DNA from: Xestospongia bergquistia
Taxonomy: Eukaryota; Porifera; Demospongiae; Haplosclerida; Petrosiidae
Length of the DNA stretch: 64,000 nt
Direction: 5' to 3'
Assembly: GCA_963965975.1 (NCBI GenBank)
Contig: OZ014411.1
Coordinates: 25,587,749-25,651,748, forward strand
A program made the translations under genes and the position numbers. The notes under the pieces are model-generated. The model was not told the DNA's origin, searched no databases, and worked only from the letters and a program-made list of their open reading frames with translations. Shown piece by piece: positions 23,996-36,370 of this stretch (position 1 is its first letter; each line of letters opens with the position of its first letter).

Positions 23996-24319
23996 TAACA
24001 AAAATTTTACGGACACACACAAACTTATCTTGACCCTCACTCTGTACCTCAGTCAAATAGAGGAACTGGTCCATCGGAGAATGGCGCTGGTCTCTGTAGT
24101 AAATCCCACTCAGATGACTTATATGATCAATGCCTTAGCAGCTTTTGCCAGATGTTGTGCCTCCTTGTGTCTTTGCCCTTTCACAGCCCCAGGCTGGAGT
24201 CTATATTCTGCATTCCTTTTGAAGATGCAATCAGGCAAAAACTTATTACTGACTGCTATACATATGATGGAATAGTTTCATTAATGTATCTTCTTGTGTC
24301 CACCACAATGCTCCCTTAG
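23996..24319 (+). other. Open frame of about 107 codons without a start, possible gene fragment
   Basis: Between a TAA at about 23993 and a TAG at about 24318 the frame is open and has protein-like composition (SNRGTGPSENGAGLCSKSHS, then FEDAIRQKLITDCYTYDGIV). A second frame just upstream reads GGRIHSGKSGNDLVEEI, a GxxxSGKSG-type phosphate-loop-like string, so the pair may be one exon broken by a frameshift. I cannot name a family. The shorter ATG-initiated frame in a different register looks less protein-like. Confidence 0.3.
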
Positions 24320-24889
24320 CAGTTACTGCTCCCTTAATTGTGACCTGTACATTAACTACCGGAAGTTATCAATTCCTTTATTAATAGTTATTTAATCATC
24401 AGTTACATAATTTCCAAATGCCCAAAATGTACTCTCTAAAATTGACACGAACTCCCGAAATTTCTACACAGATTCTTTGATTCGGTATTTGAAAAAGCAC
24501 ATACAGTAGACTTTCTGTAATATCTGTAAAAAACATACTCTTCACAAGGGAAAATTCAAAGATGTCACATGTAAGTCATAATGCCTCCAATACGTCTAAA
24601 GACCACATCTACCTCATAACTGTGTCTATGGCAATCCCTTACCACACTGATGAGAACATGCTACAATAATGTAGGTATAAACACTAATATACTGTTTGTT
24701 AACATGTAAAATCTACTAAAATGTCTGCTATAATGTAAAAAATTATTTTAAAAAATGATTAGATTGTCCAACTAATTGAACTAAAATAGTATTTAAAACT
24801 GTTTCTAATTCAGTTGATATGACAAAAGGTAAAAGAAAACTATTTCATGACTAAAATTAACTGATAAGTATGAAACTAAGTTCATTGAA

Positions 24890-27800
24890 TTAAGCCAATT
24901 TAGCTTTGGGATTAACTGATCTCTTAACCCAGTTAAGACCAGTCAGGTTAGCACGAGCTTCTGGAGGAACTCTTATAGTAGCAGCCTCTGTAGCATAGAG
25001 GACTTCAGACACTGCTTTCATAAGATTCTGAGCATTGTCTGTTAACATTTCAGTGGCTTCCTTATCAGCCTCCGGGTCTAAGGAACATAGTTATTTAAGT
25101 ATACATGCTATCTTTGAGGCAATAACATGTGAGTGAACATGTACATGTACATATTAATTAAAGTAATTATAATTCCTAACATACCATCTCCTCCTTGTCT
25201 GGTTGCCTTGACAGCAGCAATAATCTTTAATTGAGTACCAATAGTTGGAATAGCATCAACAACTTGTAATAGAGTCTATAACAGATTAGAACTTGATACT
25301 ATTGTTATATTATGTGATATGATTAATTATATTAAATGAATGTTAATAATAATTATGAATAGTTAGCTAAGCTTTTTATTGGCCCATAAAATAACTCGTG
25401 TATTGCAATGGATCAACTAGTTAGATCTACATTATAGTACATTCTATTATATGTATAATATAACTAGCACATGCATACATGCAGATTATTATAATACTAA
25501 TAAGTGTGAAGCTATATATTTGTAAACACAATCCGACCAATCATTTTTTAGCATTCATAGAACATCAGTTGCTTATTGTAATACATATAATATCACTACA
25601 TGTGATATAAAGGACACATATATACTTTGTTCATGTTGAGAATGACCACTAACTAATGTGTTATAACTCTGGCTATTAATGAGCTAGAGAGAAATGTTTT
25701 TAACCATTCAAAATGCCTTGCAAGTCCACGGATTTTATCCAAAAACCTGAAGCACTAGCTGCTATAAAAGAAAGTTGCATACCAGAAATCTCATATAAAA
25801 CAAACAGTGTGTTTTTTGCAATCCACCTTGACTGAAGTCATTGTGTAATATTAATGAACCTCGTGTAAGCATTCTCCAGGTTCAGCAGAAAAGTTTAGAA
25901 ATTATTAAAAAAACCTTTAATGAAAAAGTATAAGAGATTATGAAGAGAAAGCCGCATAGAATCATGAAAAGCTTAAGTACAATGCAACTAAGACACCACG
26001 CCCAATATAGGTTGATGATGTTGTCATAAATGACATTTCACTAAACTCCAGTCATTCACAACGTATAATTAGCATCCTTAGCTGTTAATTAGCTTACTCT
26101 TTTCATTCGTTTATCAGTACAAGCATCAGCAACTTTTCTAGCCATTTTAACAACTTCTTCACTCTCTTTAGCAATGAGTCGAGCAGTCTGAATAAACTCT
26201 TTCTTAGATGTCACCTCACCTTCTTCACCTCTGTAACAAAAGGTACATGTAAAGTAACATTGTATCATTTAATAATGACGTTGTGGAGTACAAACTGTCA
26301 TTGATATGATATGGTACGTATATAGTAAGGTACACTCATTTTTTGTAGTGCTACTGGTAAGTGCTTGTAGTAATTGAATTAATAGCTGCATCAAACAACA
26401 TATGTTAGGATACCTGGTAAAGCTATACTTAATATGTCAGCAGGAAACCTTCTTAAAAGATTAAGCTGTCAAATTCTTACATACTTACTAACCATTACTG
26501 GACCTTATATCAAAGTCATAAACTTTATATAATATAGAAATACATGTACATGTACACATTACAATTGTATAGCCATAAGTACTCACTTGGCAAATTTAGA
26601 CATTTGCATCATCAGTCTGGCCATACGTTTAGCAGCTGCTACCATATCATTATCTTTTTCCTCCCATTGTTTAGCTTCTTGATGAAGATGATGAGCAGCA
26701 AACTATGTTAATATAAAATGATAACAAGATGTCATATCAAAAACAAGTAATTATTAAACTACTACTAAACAATAGTTCTTTATAATGACTATCTTACTAT
26801 AGATATATATGATAACTGACTATCTCAATACTAAACAGATTTATATTTACTATATTTATTTACTATATAGGGTAGGCTTTGATGATGTAGAAGGTAGGTA
26901 TATATGTGATTTATAAACCAATGGCAGTATGCCATTGGTGTACGAACATTTAGCTACCAAGATTGAAGTGTATAACTGACTTGTACCATGTTGACCAAAC
27001 AGATTGCTTCATTTTTTATTCATCTTTATTCTTTAAATTCAAATTTTCAATTGCTCTATTAGATATGATGTATCTGCTGCTTTCAATACATGTGTGTGTC
27101 AAGGTCTGTTCATTAGCTTTAGCTAACAAAGGAATGTTTACCATTTCACTTACAATAGAAGAAATGGGCTTTCTTTTAAATGATTTTGTCTACATTATAA
27201 AATGATGCTATTCTACTCATGTAGGTAAAACATGGTACAAATAAAATTGTACTTTGTGGTTTTAGCATTAGCTTACACTATAATAGCATAATCAACACAA
27301 CATGATTGTGGTCAGATAACAGTTGTACATGTACATGTATTACATTCACAAAGTACATGTATTATAAGTATTGCACATGTAAGGTACATGTACATGAATA
27401 GTAGCTGTACTAAAACAATTATGTGGTATAATTCCATGTATTGATAAGAAATATTCCTTACTCCTATAGGATTAGCTGCTTGTAGAGGAGCCTCTTGTTC
27501 CATTTCATCAACTTCTTGAGGAGGCGGGGGTCGATTAGGGGCAGCACCTTCATCTGGTGGAGGAGGACGACTGGGAGCTATTAAAATTGAGAATGTGAAA
27601 TACTCCTAATATATAGACTACATTAGGGTATTAATAATGTTATGATGTATAAAACTATAACAATTCAAGTCACATTTAATAGCTACATTATGTAATGTTA
27701 CATGTACATTGAGGCAGACTATTAAGTTTGACTTACGTTCTTCAGGAGGAGGAGGGGGTGAGGGTGGAGGGGGAGGATTATAATGATTGTCAAGAACAGA

Positions 27801-30800
27801 ATAGACTTCATGAACCTCATTGACAAGCTAGGAGGGAGAGGGAGAGTAAGGGAGAGGGAGAGGGAGGAAGAGGGAGAGTAAGGGAGAGGGAGAGGGAGGG
27901 AGAGAAAGAGGAGAGAGAGCACAAATAACATATGAACATGTACTACTTTCTTACCTTGTCAGCTTTTTGAGAGAATTGTGCAAGGGCCACTTCATTACCA
28001 GGTTGTTGAATAGCAGCTCTAGCTGTCGTCACCAATGGAGCAATACCTGTAATAATGAGAGGATATTTGCTAAATAGATTCAATCTTTAAAGCAGTATGA
28101 AGTATGATATAATCAATCAATGTAGTACTATTTGTATAACTAACTTTGTGTGACATTAGCAGCAACTGTTTCTAGTTCTTTCTTGTATTCAGGATCTTCA
28201 GTGTTTTCTATCTCAGCTTTAGCCATAGCAGCCACTCTATTAGCTAATCTAGCAGCATTAGAAACATGATTGAAGGATGCCTGAGGATTATCTCCACTCT
28301 TAATGGCAGCTTTAGCTTCTTCAACTTCCCTCTTAATTTGTTCCTCTGAAGAGAAAAGAAAGACATCAGATAATAACAGTAATGTATCCAGTTATTATAA
28401 AAATAGAAGTTGTCTAATATCTACCTACATATAGAAACATATGACATCATAATGACATAATTCAGTAAGATGACAATATTCTAAACTTTTAGTCAAAGAC
28501 ATCAAAGTACACAATAAAACTCCCTTCCTACAAAAATCCCTCTAGGACCACAATGTAACACTTATAAAGGACATATAAATAACAGGACACCAAGCAATTT
28601 ATATAACATAGAAACCAATCAACTAGTATAATTATATCTTAGCAACAGCCAATCAACTATTATAATTATACAAAGTCCTTAGCAACAGTCAATCAACTAT
28701 TACAATTATACAAAGTCCTTAGCAACAGCTAATCAACTATTATAATTATATAAGGTCTTTAGTAACAGCTAATCAATTATTATAAATTCCTTAGCAACAG
28801 CCAATCAATACATGTCCTTAATCAAGTACTATCTCCTTAATTAAGGAACTTTTAACAACACCTTATTAAAGTTGATTGATAATTGTTTACACATGTACAA
28901 CTGATATTAAATGTTCACCTGATGCAATAACAAACTCTACTGGATCTACTGCACCATCCACTAGTTTCTGTAACTTTAAGACTTCATTTTGATAGTCCTC
29001 TTTGATCTGTTTGTAATGTTCCTTAGCAACCTATTCAAGAAACATAGATATAAGCTATATAATACATGTATATCATACATATACAAGACATAATATTTTG
29101 ATAATTTTTGTTATATAAATACATGTATAGATTTATAAAATAGTATATCAACCTCGTTATTTGGATTCTTGAATAGGATCTTTGCAGCATGAACAACTTG
29201 AGGAGCTAGTTTCTTTACCTAACAAAGTAAAAGGATAACAGTGAATCATTTACTAAAATCACTATATCCATACATCAGTATATCCACTTGTCTCTCTATT
29301 TATCTATCTATTACCTTTCCAGATGTATTAATGATGTCATTAACTGTTTTCTTATCCATTACTCCACCAGATTTAGCAAAATCATAAGCAGTGTCTGCTA
29401 ATTTGTCACTGTGAGCTTGAAACTCACTAACTCTTGTAGCAAATTTTTCATCACGTCCAGGAGTACCTACAGTAAGAACAAATACATTTATTAAGTTTAT
29501 TATTATGAGTACAAATAGTGTCATAGCAACCATGTAATTGAAACTGCTTGTTGAGCCAGGGTTTCAAAAAAAGACACAATTATCGTATGAAATAGTTGCT
29601 TCTTTAAAGAATTATTTACATTCAAGTTAGGTAAGTTAGGTGACTAAGTTGAAATACAATTAGTGCAGTTTATCAAAATGTATATGTATATTATATGTAT
29701 ATTACATGTATATTACATGTATATATGTACATATAATTCTCCTTGTATTAGTAGTAACTGATGATTTTCTGATCATTTTTAAACAGTATATGATGTCATT
29801 GAACTAACCTAGTTTAGCTTCCGCTGCTTCAGTAAGATTAGTAAGAGGTCTTAATGGATCTTTAAAATCATTGACAACCTATTCAAGAATATATATCTAA
29901 CAATGTATGTATAAAATACATAGTAACAAATACTGGTATATATTGTATATTACTAATGTAACTACAGACAAACTCTTGTAATTCCTGCAGCATATGCATG
30001 AGTATGTTAACTAGCATTGGTGTTGTGGTCCAGTGCCTGTGAGTGATATCTCATGTGTGACATTGGTGTATTTGTGTGTGAGTAGCTAAAGTTTAAGTAA
30101 GCATGCTATTCATATGCAGGAATGTTTTAAATTCAGCAGTTGCACTAGTCACGTGGTCTTTAGCTATGTTTAAAATGTTATGTCTACTGAAGCAAACCAA
30201 TGATCACCAAGTCAATGACTTTTGTATTAAGAGCATCTATTGATAGTCTACATTAACCTATATACTAACTTGGAATGTATTACTGCTTACAAATACCTTT
30301 TTACAGTACTTTCATAGAGTGACATTAAGCACATGAATTAACTGATATGTACTTGCCATATCATGATTTAAGTATTAAGACATATCCATACATGTTCTTT
30401 TAAGCAAACATGTGAGTTTGCATTATGTTACATCTAAACTGCATATGTACAAAACTATTATACTTACACTTGTTGTCAACGCACTCTTCAATTCTTTCTC
30501 TAGTTTGTCAAGTTTCTGACTAATGGCAGTTGCTAAAGCTTTAGCTTCAGCACTTGAGCCCTGTAATAATAATCAGCAATGAAATGTAACATAACCACAC
30601 CCACCATTAATGATCCTATAGTACAGGTACATATGTACATATATTTATCAATGTTTATGAAAAAATGCTAACAGTGCAAACAATTATCCTAAATTATTGA
30701 CTTCACAAATTATCATTACGTTATATATTGAAAAGCTGGCAGAATATAATGGAGAAATTACAGAATGCTAGAAGGAATAGAAACAATCTAGATGCTTCAA

Positions 30801-31855
30801 AGTGTTATCAGTCATACTCATTACTGTAGAGATCAGAATAACTTCAATGATTGTCACATTAAAGTATGCAGTCAAAAAGCATACCTTTAAATTATCACAT
30901 ACAACAGAATAAACATTAAATTGGATATAAACTTATCCATAACACACGTTCCAAAAATTACATGACTTCTTGTCAACTTTGCATTGTGCAATGTTATCAA
31001 TCATTGGGACACTGTATAATCTAAGTACTGTAGACACAATGTGTGCATATGTGCTACTTATGTTACCTCTCCTCTAGCTTGTAATGCAGCTAAACCAGCT
31101 GCCATAGTATCAATCTCATCACACAATCTTTCAATTTCAGCTCTAATGGAAAAGAAACATTATAATTTGTCATCTATCATTATATTATAAAGCTCTTAGC
31201 ATATAATCTAAACTTTGATCTACTTACAGTTACAGTCACTTTACAGATATGTACTTATTATAGATATACCATCAACTACAATTGTATGGAGAGGACTTAC
31301 CTCTTATCAGGTGAGAAGGTCTCAGCCACTCTTCTAGCTTCACTAGTGACAGTACTAACAGCAACAATACCTGCTCTATCTGTCTCCTGACTTTTGCCTG
31401 TAAAATATAAATACTTTATTATGATATTTTCAGTGATAGTATATAAACCAAATACATATAATATAATAAATATCAAGGAGATATAAAGGTTAGTAAAGAC
31501 AAGTGTAAGGAATATAGTTTAAGATTATTAAAAACAAATTATGTTATGTTAAATACTGCCGGTAAAAATCACATGTAGATGTACAATGTGCATATCCTTG
31601 TATAGTTATTGAATTCTTTAGAGTAACTCTCCTTTCCCCTTTTCTACCTGTTTCTTCGAGAAGATCTTTTGCTTGGATGATTTTAGCAGCAATTGATCCA
31701 GGGGGTGCACCCCATGTACCCTCATCTCCTGCTGTAGCAAGAGCACCTGGTTCCTCTGTAGGTGAGGTCAATTGTAGAACACGAATTATTTCATTAATGG
31801 AGTCAGTCATTGCTCCAATGATGTAGTTTCTGACACACACACACAAAGAGAGAGA

Positions 31856-31931
<76 letters not shown>

Positions 31932-34900
31932 AAACATACAATAAAGACATCAGTGACATATGACAACTGGGAAGTAAGGGAAGTAGGAACATTAACAATA
32001 CAACAATTGTTACATGTAATGTTTATGTACCAGACAAAAATCAATAAGTGAGAAGTTAGAGAATTCTTATGTTAACAAAATGTATAATTTTTACAAAACA
32101 ACACTTGAAACTCTTTTAGTCTTTTGATAGCTTTGTACACTGTACCTTTATCAAAGGTAATGTGTTATCATAGTTATCATACCTGTTTGATAACTCATTA
32201 GATTATATTTTATATTTTATGTATATTTTATGAGAAGTGTACCTGTTTTCTTGAGCATCATCAGTACCTTCACTATCTTCTCTCTTTAAAGTCACAAATG
32301 CTTTCATGGCCGACAAGAGAAGTGGTAAACCCTTCTTTACCTGGAAACCAAAAAGAAATTATCAAATCATTACAATTCAGTGATTTTTACAAAATTGTAT
32401 TTGTGGATTTAATTTGTGAAATTGACAGTTTTAATATATTTTTTAATGGCCAATAGTGTTTAGACAATTTGTCCAACTGTGCGCATTTTTGCTCAAGCAC
32501 CCATGGAAATTATTTAGATAAATGACTTTTATTTCATGTTCTGATTAATAACAATAGTATAGCCATACATTGAAACAATATTATTAAAATATGAGATCAT
32601 AACCTGATCAGTCTCTTCTTCTAACATGGCAGCATGAGACACATTAGTAAGATCTTCTCTGCGTCCATCGACTTGACGTGTCATGTTTGAAATACCAGGA
32701 GATAAACTCTTTGTAAACTCAACCAATTCCTCCATACTTTGTACAATCTCAGCAACCTAAGATAACATATTTATACACTATGTATGTATATTAACTATAT
32801 GTGCATATTGAGGAGTGAGGTAATAGATGTACTGTGTACATCTGGAATGTTTATAAAGGACAATAATTGGGTACATTCTTAATAATATAGAAGACATTTT
32901 TGTCAGTCCTATGATAGTGGTCAAGTTTGAATATAAAGTACATATAATTATGTACAATTTTTTATAATGAATTATTAATAGAAAGTCAATCAGTCATGTT
33001 ACGACGATATACAATTATACATGTACATGTACAGTACATGTTATCACTTACTTTTATATACTCAATAACTCCTTGACATGTTTTGATAATCTTTCTCACT
33101 TCACCTTGATCATACACCAGTAACAAATGAGACACACCTTGTAAGATACCTGTATCAATAAATATAATAATGATATTGTTTTTGGTAGGAAAAATTCCAC
33201 AAATTTAACACTTGCGAAAAAAAAAAACATTTTACTGCAATATGTATTACACTTTTCAATAAACACTCTGGGATGTCCCCACATAGGCTATGGTATTACT
33301 ATCAGTAATATTGTGGGTGTTTGTCAAGTGCTAAACTGCTAGAAAAATGTATTTAAATTCTTTGTTAGTGGTATGTAAGAAATTAGCACTATCAGGAAAG
33401 ATGGTCCATATTGTAGTTCTAATACACATACCTCTGGAGCCATCTAACAGTTTCTTTTTGTCTTCTTTTGTCTGTTCTTCTCTACTAAGACCTTGAGCTG
33501 CTTCCAGTAATTGTATAGAGGCTCGATCTATCATGTCAAATGTCGGAGGCATGTCTTTCTGTAAGAGTTCATCTTTAGATGATTCTAGAGTTTGCTTTCC
33601 AACCTATAGAAAATACAATTATAATACAATATATATATACATTAACCCACTATAACAACGATAGTTGCTAAACATTGTAGATAATATTTATTTAGGCTCT
33701 AAGATTTCATCTCATTGTTATCACAGTTGTAAGTATAATATATAAACCATCTTGTTATAAATACATATAAAATATCAGTAGTTTGATGTTTTAAAGATAT
33801 ATTGAAATATACATCAAAATCATTATTTATAACAAAGACATCTTTACATAGATTCACTTACCACTACAAGATTATCTACAGCAGCTTTTACAGCAGCTAC
33901 TGGTTGAACTAAATCAGAGACAATCCGTCCTCTCTCAGCTTCTTCATGAAGAATAACCAGTTGAGAGACCTGAATATGAGAGGTATTAAGGTAATGTGTA
34001 CCATACTCACAATACACATGTAGATATATTAGCACATGGTACATATACAAAATGCACAAATAAAAAAGCTGACTCAGGTACAGTGATGTCACTATGACAT
34101 TCATTATTAGTACATTAATAACATAGGAAGTGGTCTGGTCAGTTTTAGTCAATTTGTTATACTATTATTTCTAATACTGAACGGGTGGGTCAGTGTTGGT
34201 CAAATGATCTAAGGTTACATGGCAGTATTGTGAAACTATAGAATAAGCCCATATCTACCTCCATAAATGGGGCACCCATACATTTTAAGTCTCTTGTTTG
34301 TATAAAGGACTCCCATATAAAAAACAAACAATCAAACAAATAAACAAACAGTCATTGGCTTCCTCTCTAAATATCAAATCAAAAAATACTTTGCAAAATA
34401 TTTGAGCCAGGACATGTATACTATATTGAAAAATGATATACTAGTAGAGCATAAACTAAAACTTGACATGTTTACACACCACTTCATTTCAGCTTGCCAA
34501 ATCTTTATCTCATGCCAATCATTTTGCAATAACTGACAGCTGGTACATGTACTTTGATATCCTATTAAAGGTATTTAACCCTTGCACTCTCTCACTACAA
34601 TTAGTTGTATGTAAAGAGTCATCTGCTAATCTGTCTATTTATTGCTGTTCATCAGTATGTTCATCACTGTATTTGTAATAGTTATGAAATATTGAATAAT
34701 AATGATACAATGAAAGCTGAGCTATTAGCAACATAATATTATTATGTATTGTGTGTATATCAATTCATGTTCACTTGAAGTATTGAAACTAATCTCTTAT
34801 CTCTATATCCTAGTAAGTAATACATATCTTTTTAGTGACTATCAAAAGAAGAGAGGGCATTCTTATTTCATAACAATAATTAATAAATTAACTAAATATA

Positions 34901-35990
34901 ATTCCTGTGGTTTCTGTTATCATGATTTGTTATATTAGGTTATTAGTTAATCAATATCCAAATCATAACAATAAAACAATAAGTACATGATTACTACCTT
35001 ATATGGTCATAGTAGACACTAGCATACCAGGATAATTAGTGTGGTTAAAAATATGGCACAATACAATGTTTGGCAACACAATACACAATTCTGTACTACA
35101 AAGGATAAGTGATAATGACAATATACCTGTCAAAATACTCTTGATTACTAAGATTGGATTTAAGGATAGGCATTTAGTGATATCCCCAGTAAATATTGAC
35201 AGACTAGTCTTTGTGTTAACCAATACTATATTAATAAGCTTAAAATAGACATAATTTGAGGGACTTTATCAATTTTTGAATAGTTGTTTTCACTAATAAC
35301 AGTGACATAGTTATGTGACCACAATTTATTGTATTTGTAATCACAATACATTGTAAGGTACATACCTCCAGAACTTAAGTTAATAAAGTACTTATAAAAT
35401 CTGGCTAATTTATATAGTGAGAATTGAAGCATGAATTATAATTCAATAGAAGAATGATAGGTATACTGCAAGGATACTAATTTCCTTAACATTTTGTTCA
35501 CTAACTAAAAGCTTGTTAAATGCTGTATACTAAACAGATGATAGTTACTTAACAATAATTTATATACAACATGTCTGTACCAGATAAAATTAGAAAACAT
35601 TCCTGGTTGTGTAATCCCATTTTTCATAGAATTTTGTTTAATACTAGCATAACAAAATGTATTTGTCGACAGTTATTCTTGTCTTAGATAAAACAAACAA
35701 AAAATACCTGCAAAATATTCTCAATATACAGCAGCCATAATTGTATTATAATAAACAATTCATAAATGCTTTAAAACTTGATGTTATAAAAATAACAATT
35801 CTTTAAAAATAAGACAAATCAATTTTTAAAGTACTACTTCATTAATTTTTTTTGATAATTTGATGATAATAGTTGTATTATTATATATAATCAAAAATGG
35901 AAATTGCTACTACAGATAACAATTGCTTACTTGTGCGGCTACAGGATCTAGGATACTCTGAATGACTTTAGTATGAAAGACATACGGCAT
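24890..35990 (-). CDS. VCL: Vinculin, copy A (22 exons, 854 aa)
   Basis: Adhesion-site scaffold joining talin or alpha-catenin to F-actin. Exons: 35931-35990, 33862-33969, 33432-33603, 33052-33149, 32604-32756, 32243-32340, 31648-31829, 31301-31397, 31067-31142, 30468-30560, 29809-29878, 29315-29466, 29153-29218, 28919-29030, 28145-28345, 27955-28046, 27737-27827, 27462-27577, 26587-26702, 26098-26230, 25185-25275, 24890-25077. They total 2565 bp with all phases consistent. The head begins MPYVFHTKVIQSILDPVAAQ, then VSQLVILHEEAERGRIVSDL; vertebrate vinculin begins in the same way. Only one central repeat is present where vertebrates have three, which explains the short length. Exons 17-18 encode a polyproline linker (NPPPPPSPPPPPEERPP...NRPPPPQE) of the kind that binds EVH1 or SH3 partners. 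Exon 19 (HHLHQEAKQWEEKDNDM) to exon 22 (ending NWVKRSVNPKAKLA) form the actin- and lipid-binding tail. Alpha-catenin is excluded by the N-terminal signature and the polyproline linker. Confidence 0.93.
25560..26060. other. Unaligned insert in vinculin A intron 20
   Basis: About 500 bp in the intron between exons 20 and 21 has no counterpart in the same introns of copies B and C. No open frame or clear terminal repeats are seen. It is probably old transposon-derived DNA. Confidence 0.35.
27828..27920. repeat. GA-rich tract before vinculin A exon 17
   Basis: A plus-strand GGGAGA-type repeat, pyrimidine-rich on the gene strand, that directly precedes the exon 17 acceptor. Shorter GA tracts lie in the same place in copy B (about 16657-16672) and copy C (about 12387-12415). 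Confidence 0.85.
28615..28810. repeat. 40 bp minisatellite in vinculin A intron 14
   Basis: About 4-5 copies of a 40 bp unit containing AATCAACTATTATAATTATA and CCTTAGCAACAGCCAATCA. It is absent from the same intron in copies B and C, so it arose after duplication. Confidence 0.85.
31846..31929. repeat. (GA)n / (CT)n tract before vinculin A exon 7
   Basis: About 84 bp of GA repeat (CT on the gene strand), followed by a short (GT)n on the gene strand and the CAG acceptor. It forms an unusually long, pure polypyrimidine tract. Open frames read through it as Ser-Leu runs are artefacts. Confidence 0.9.
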
Positions 35991-36370
35991 TGTGATAGGA
36001 TAACGAACAAATCCACGAGATCTGGTTAGTCAGACAAGAGAAACAGGTACACCTTTAGTTGATCCCCTCTATTTGTATGCCCTTTCTTGGTTGTTTTGCA
36101 CAGTTCTTTTGCGCAAGATGATGTCATAAGACTCACGTGACCAGTTTCACATGATCACTTAACTAGTCACGTGAATGTTTGTGGTTCTCCATCTAATTTA
36201 GTCATTACCACGTGTACGTTAAGTGAATTTAATCAGGGCTGTACACTCTCTATGAATAATATTTCCATATTTCAATAATATGTATTGTATATACAATTTT
36301 ATATTGAACTTAATGTAATAGTTGTGGTAATAATAATTCCCAATACGATGTTATTGTAGTCAAAACTGAC
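35991..36370. promoter_or_regulatory. Divergent promoter region between vinculin A and the BCL9-like gene, with three CACGTG boxes
   Basis: About 380 bp separate the vinculin A start codon (minus) from the presumed first exon of the BCL9-like gene (plus). Three perfect CACGTG E-boxes lie at 36134-36139, 36168-36173 and 36209-36214. CACGTG is bound by bHLH-zip factors such as MITF/TFE, USF or Myc/Max. No TATA box is seen. Which gene they serve is not known. Confidence 0.55.

Noticed and set aside
27722..27931. Pro/Leu-rich 69-codon frame
   Set aside because: It is an off-frame reading of vinculin exon 17 and its pyrimidine tract.
28615..28810. CRISPR-like repeat array
   Set aside because: The units are contiguous 40 bp tandem copies without unique spacers, inside a eukaryotic intron.
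31544..32044. 166-codon frame with a long Ser-Leu run
   Set aside because: It reads through the intronic CT tract into vinculin exon 7 and beyond the exon 7 donor; the exon alone is kept.
10111..36000. Alpha-catenin rather than vinculin
   Set aside because: The N-terminal MPYVFHTKVIQSIL and LVILHEEAE signatures, the polyproline linker in copy A and the short tail exon fit vinculin.
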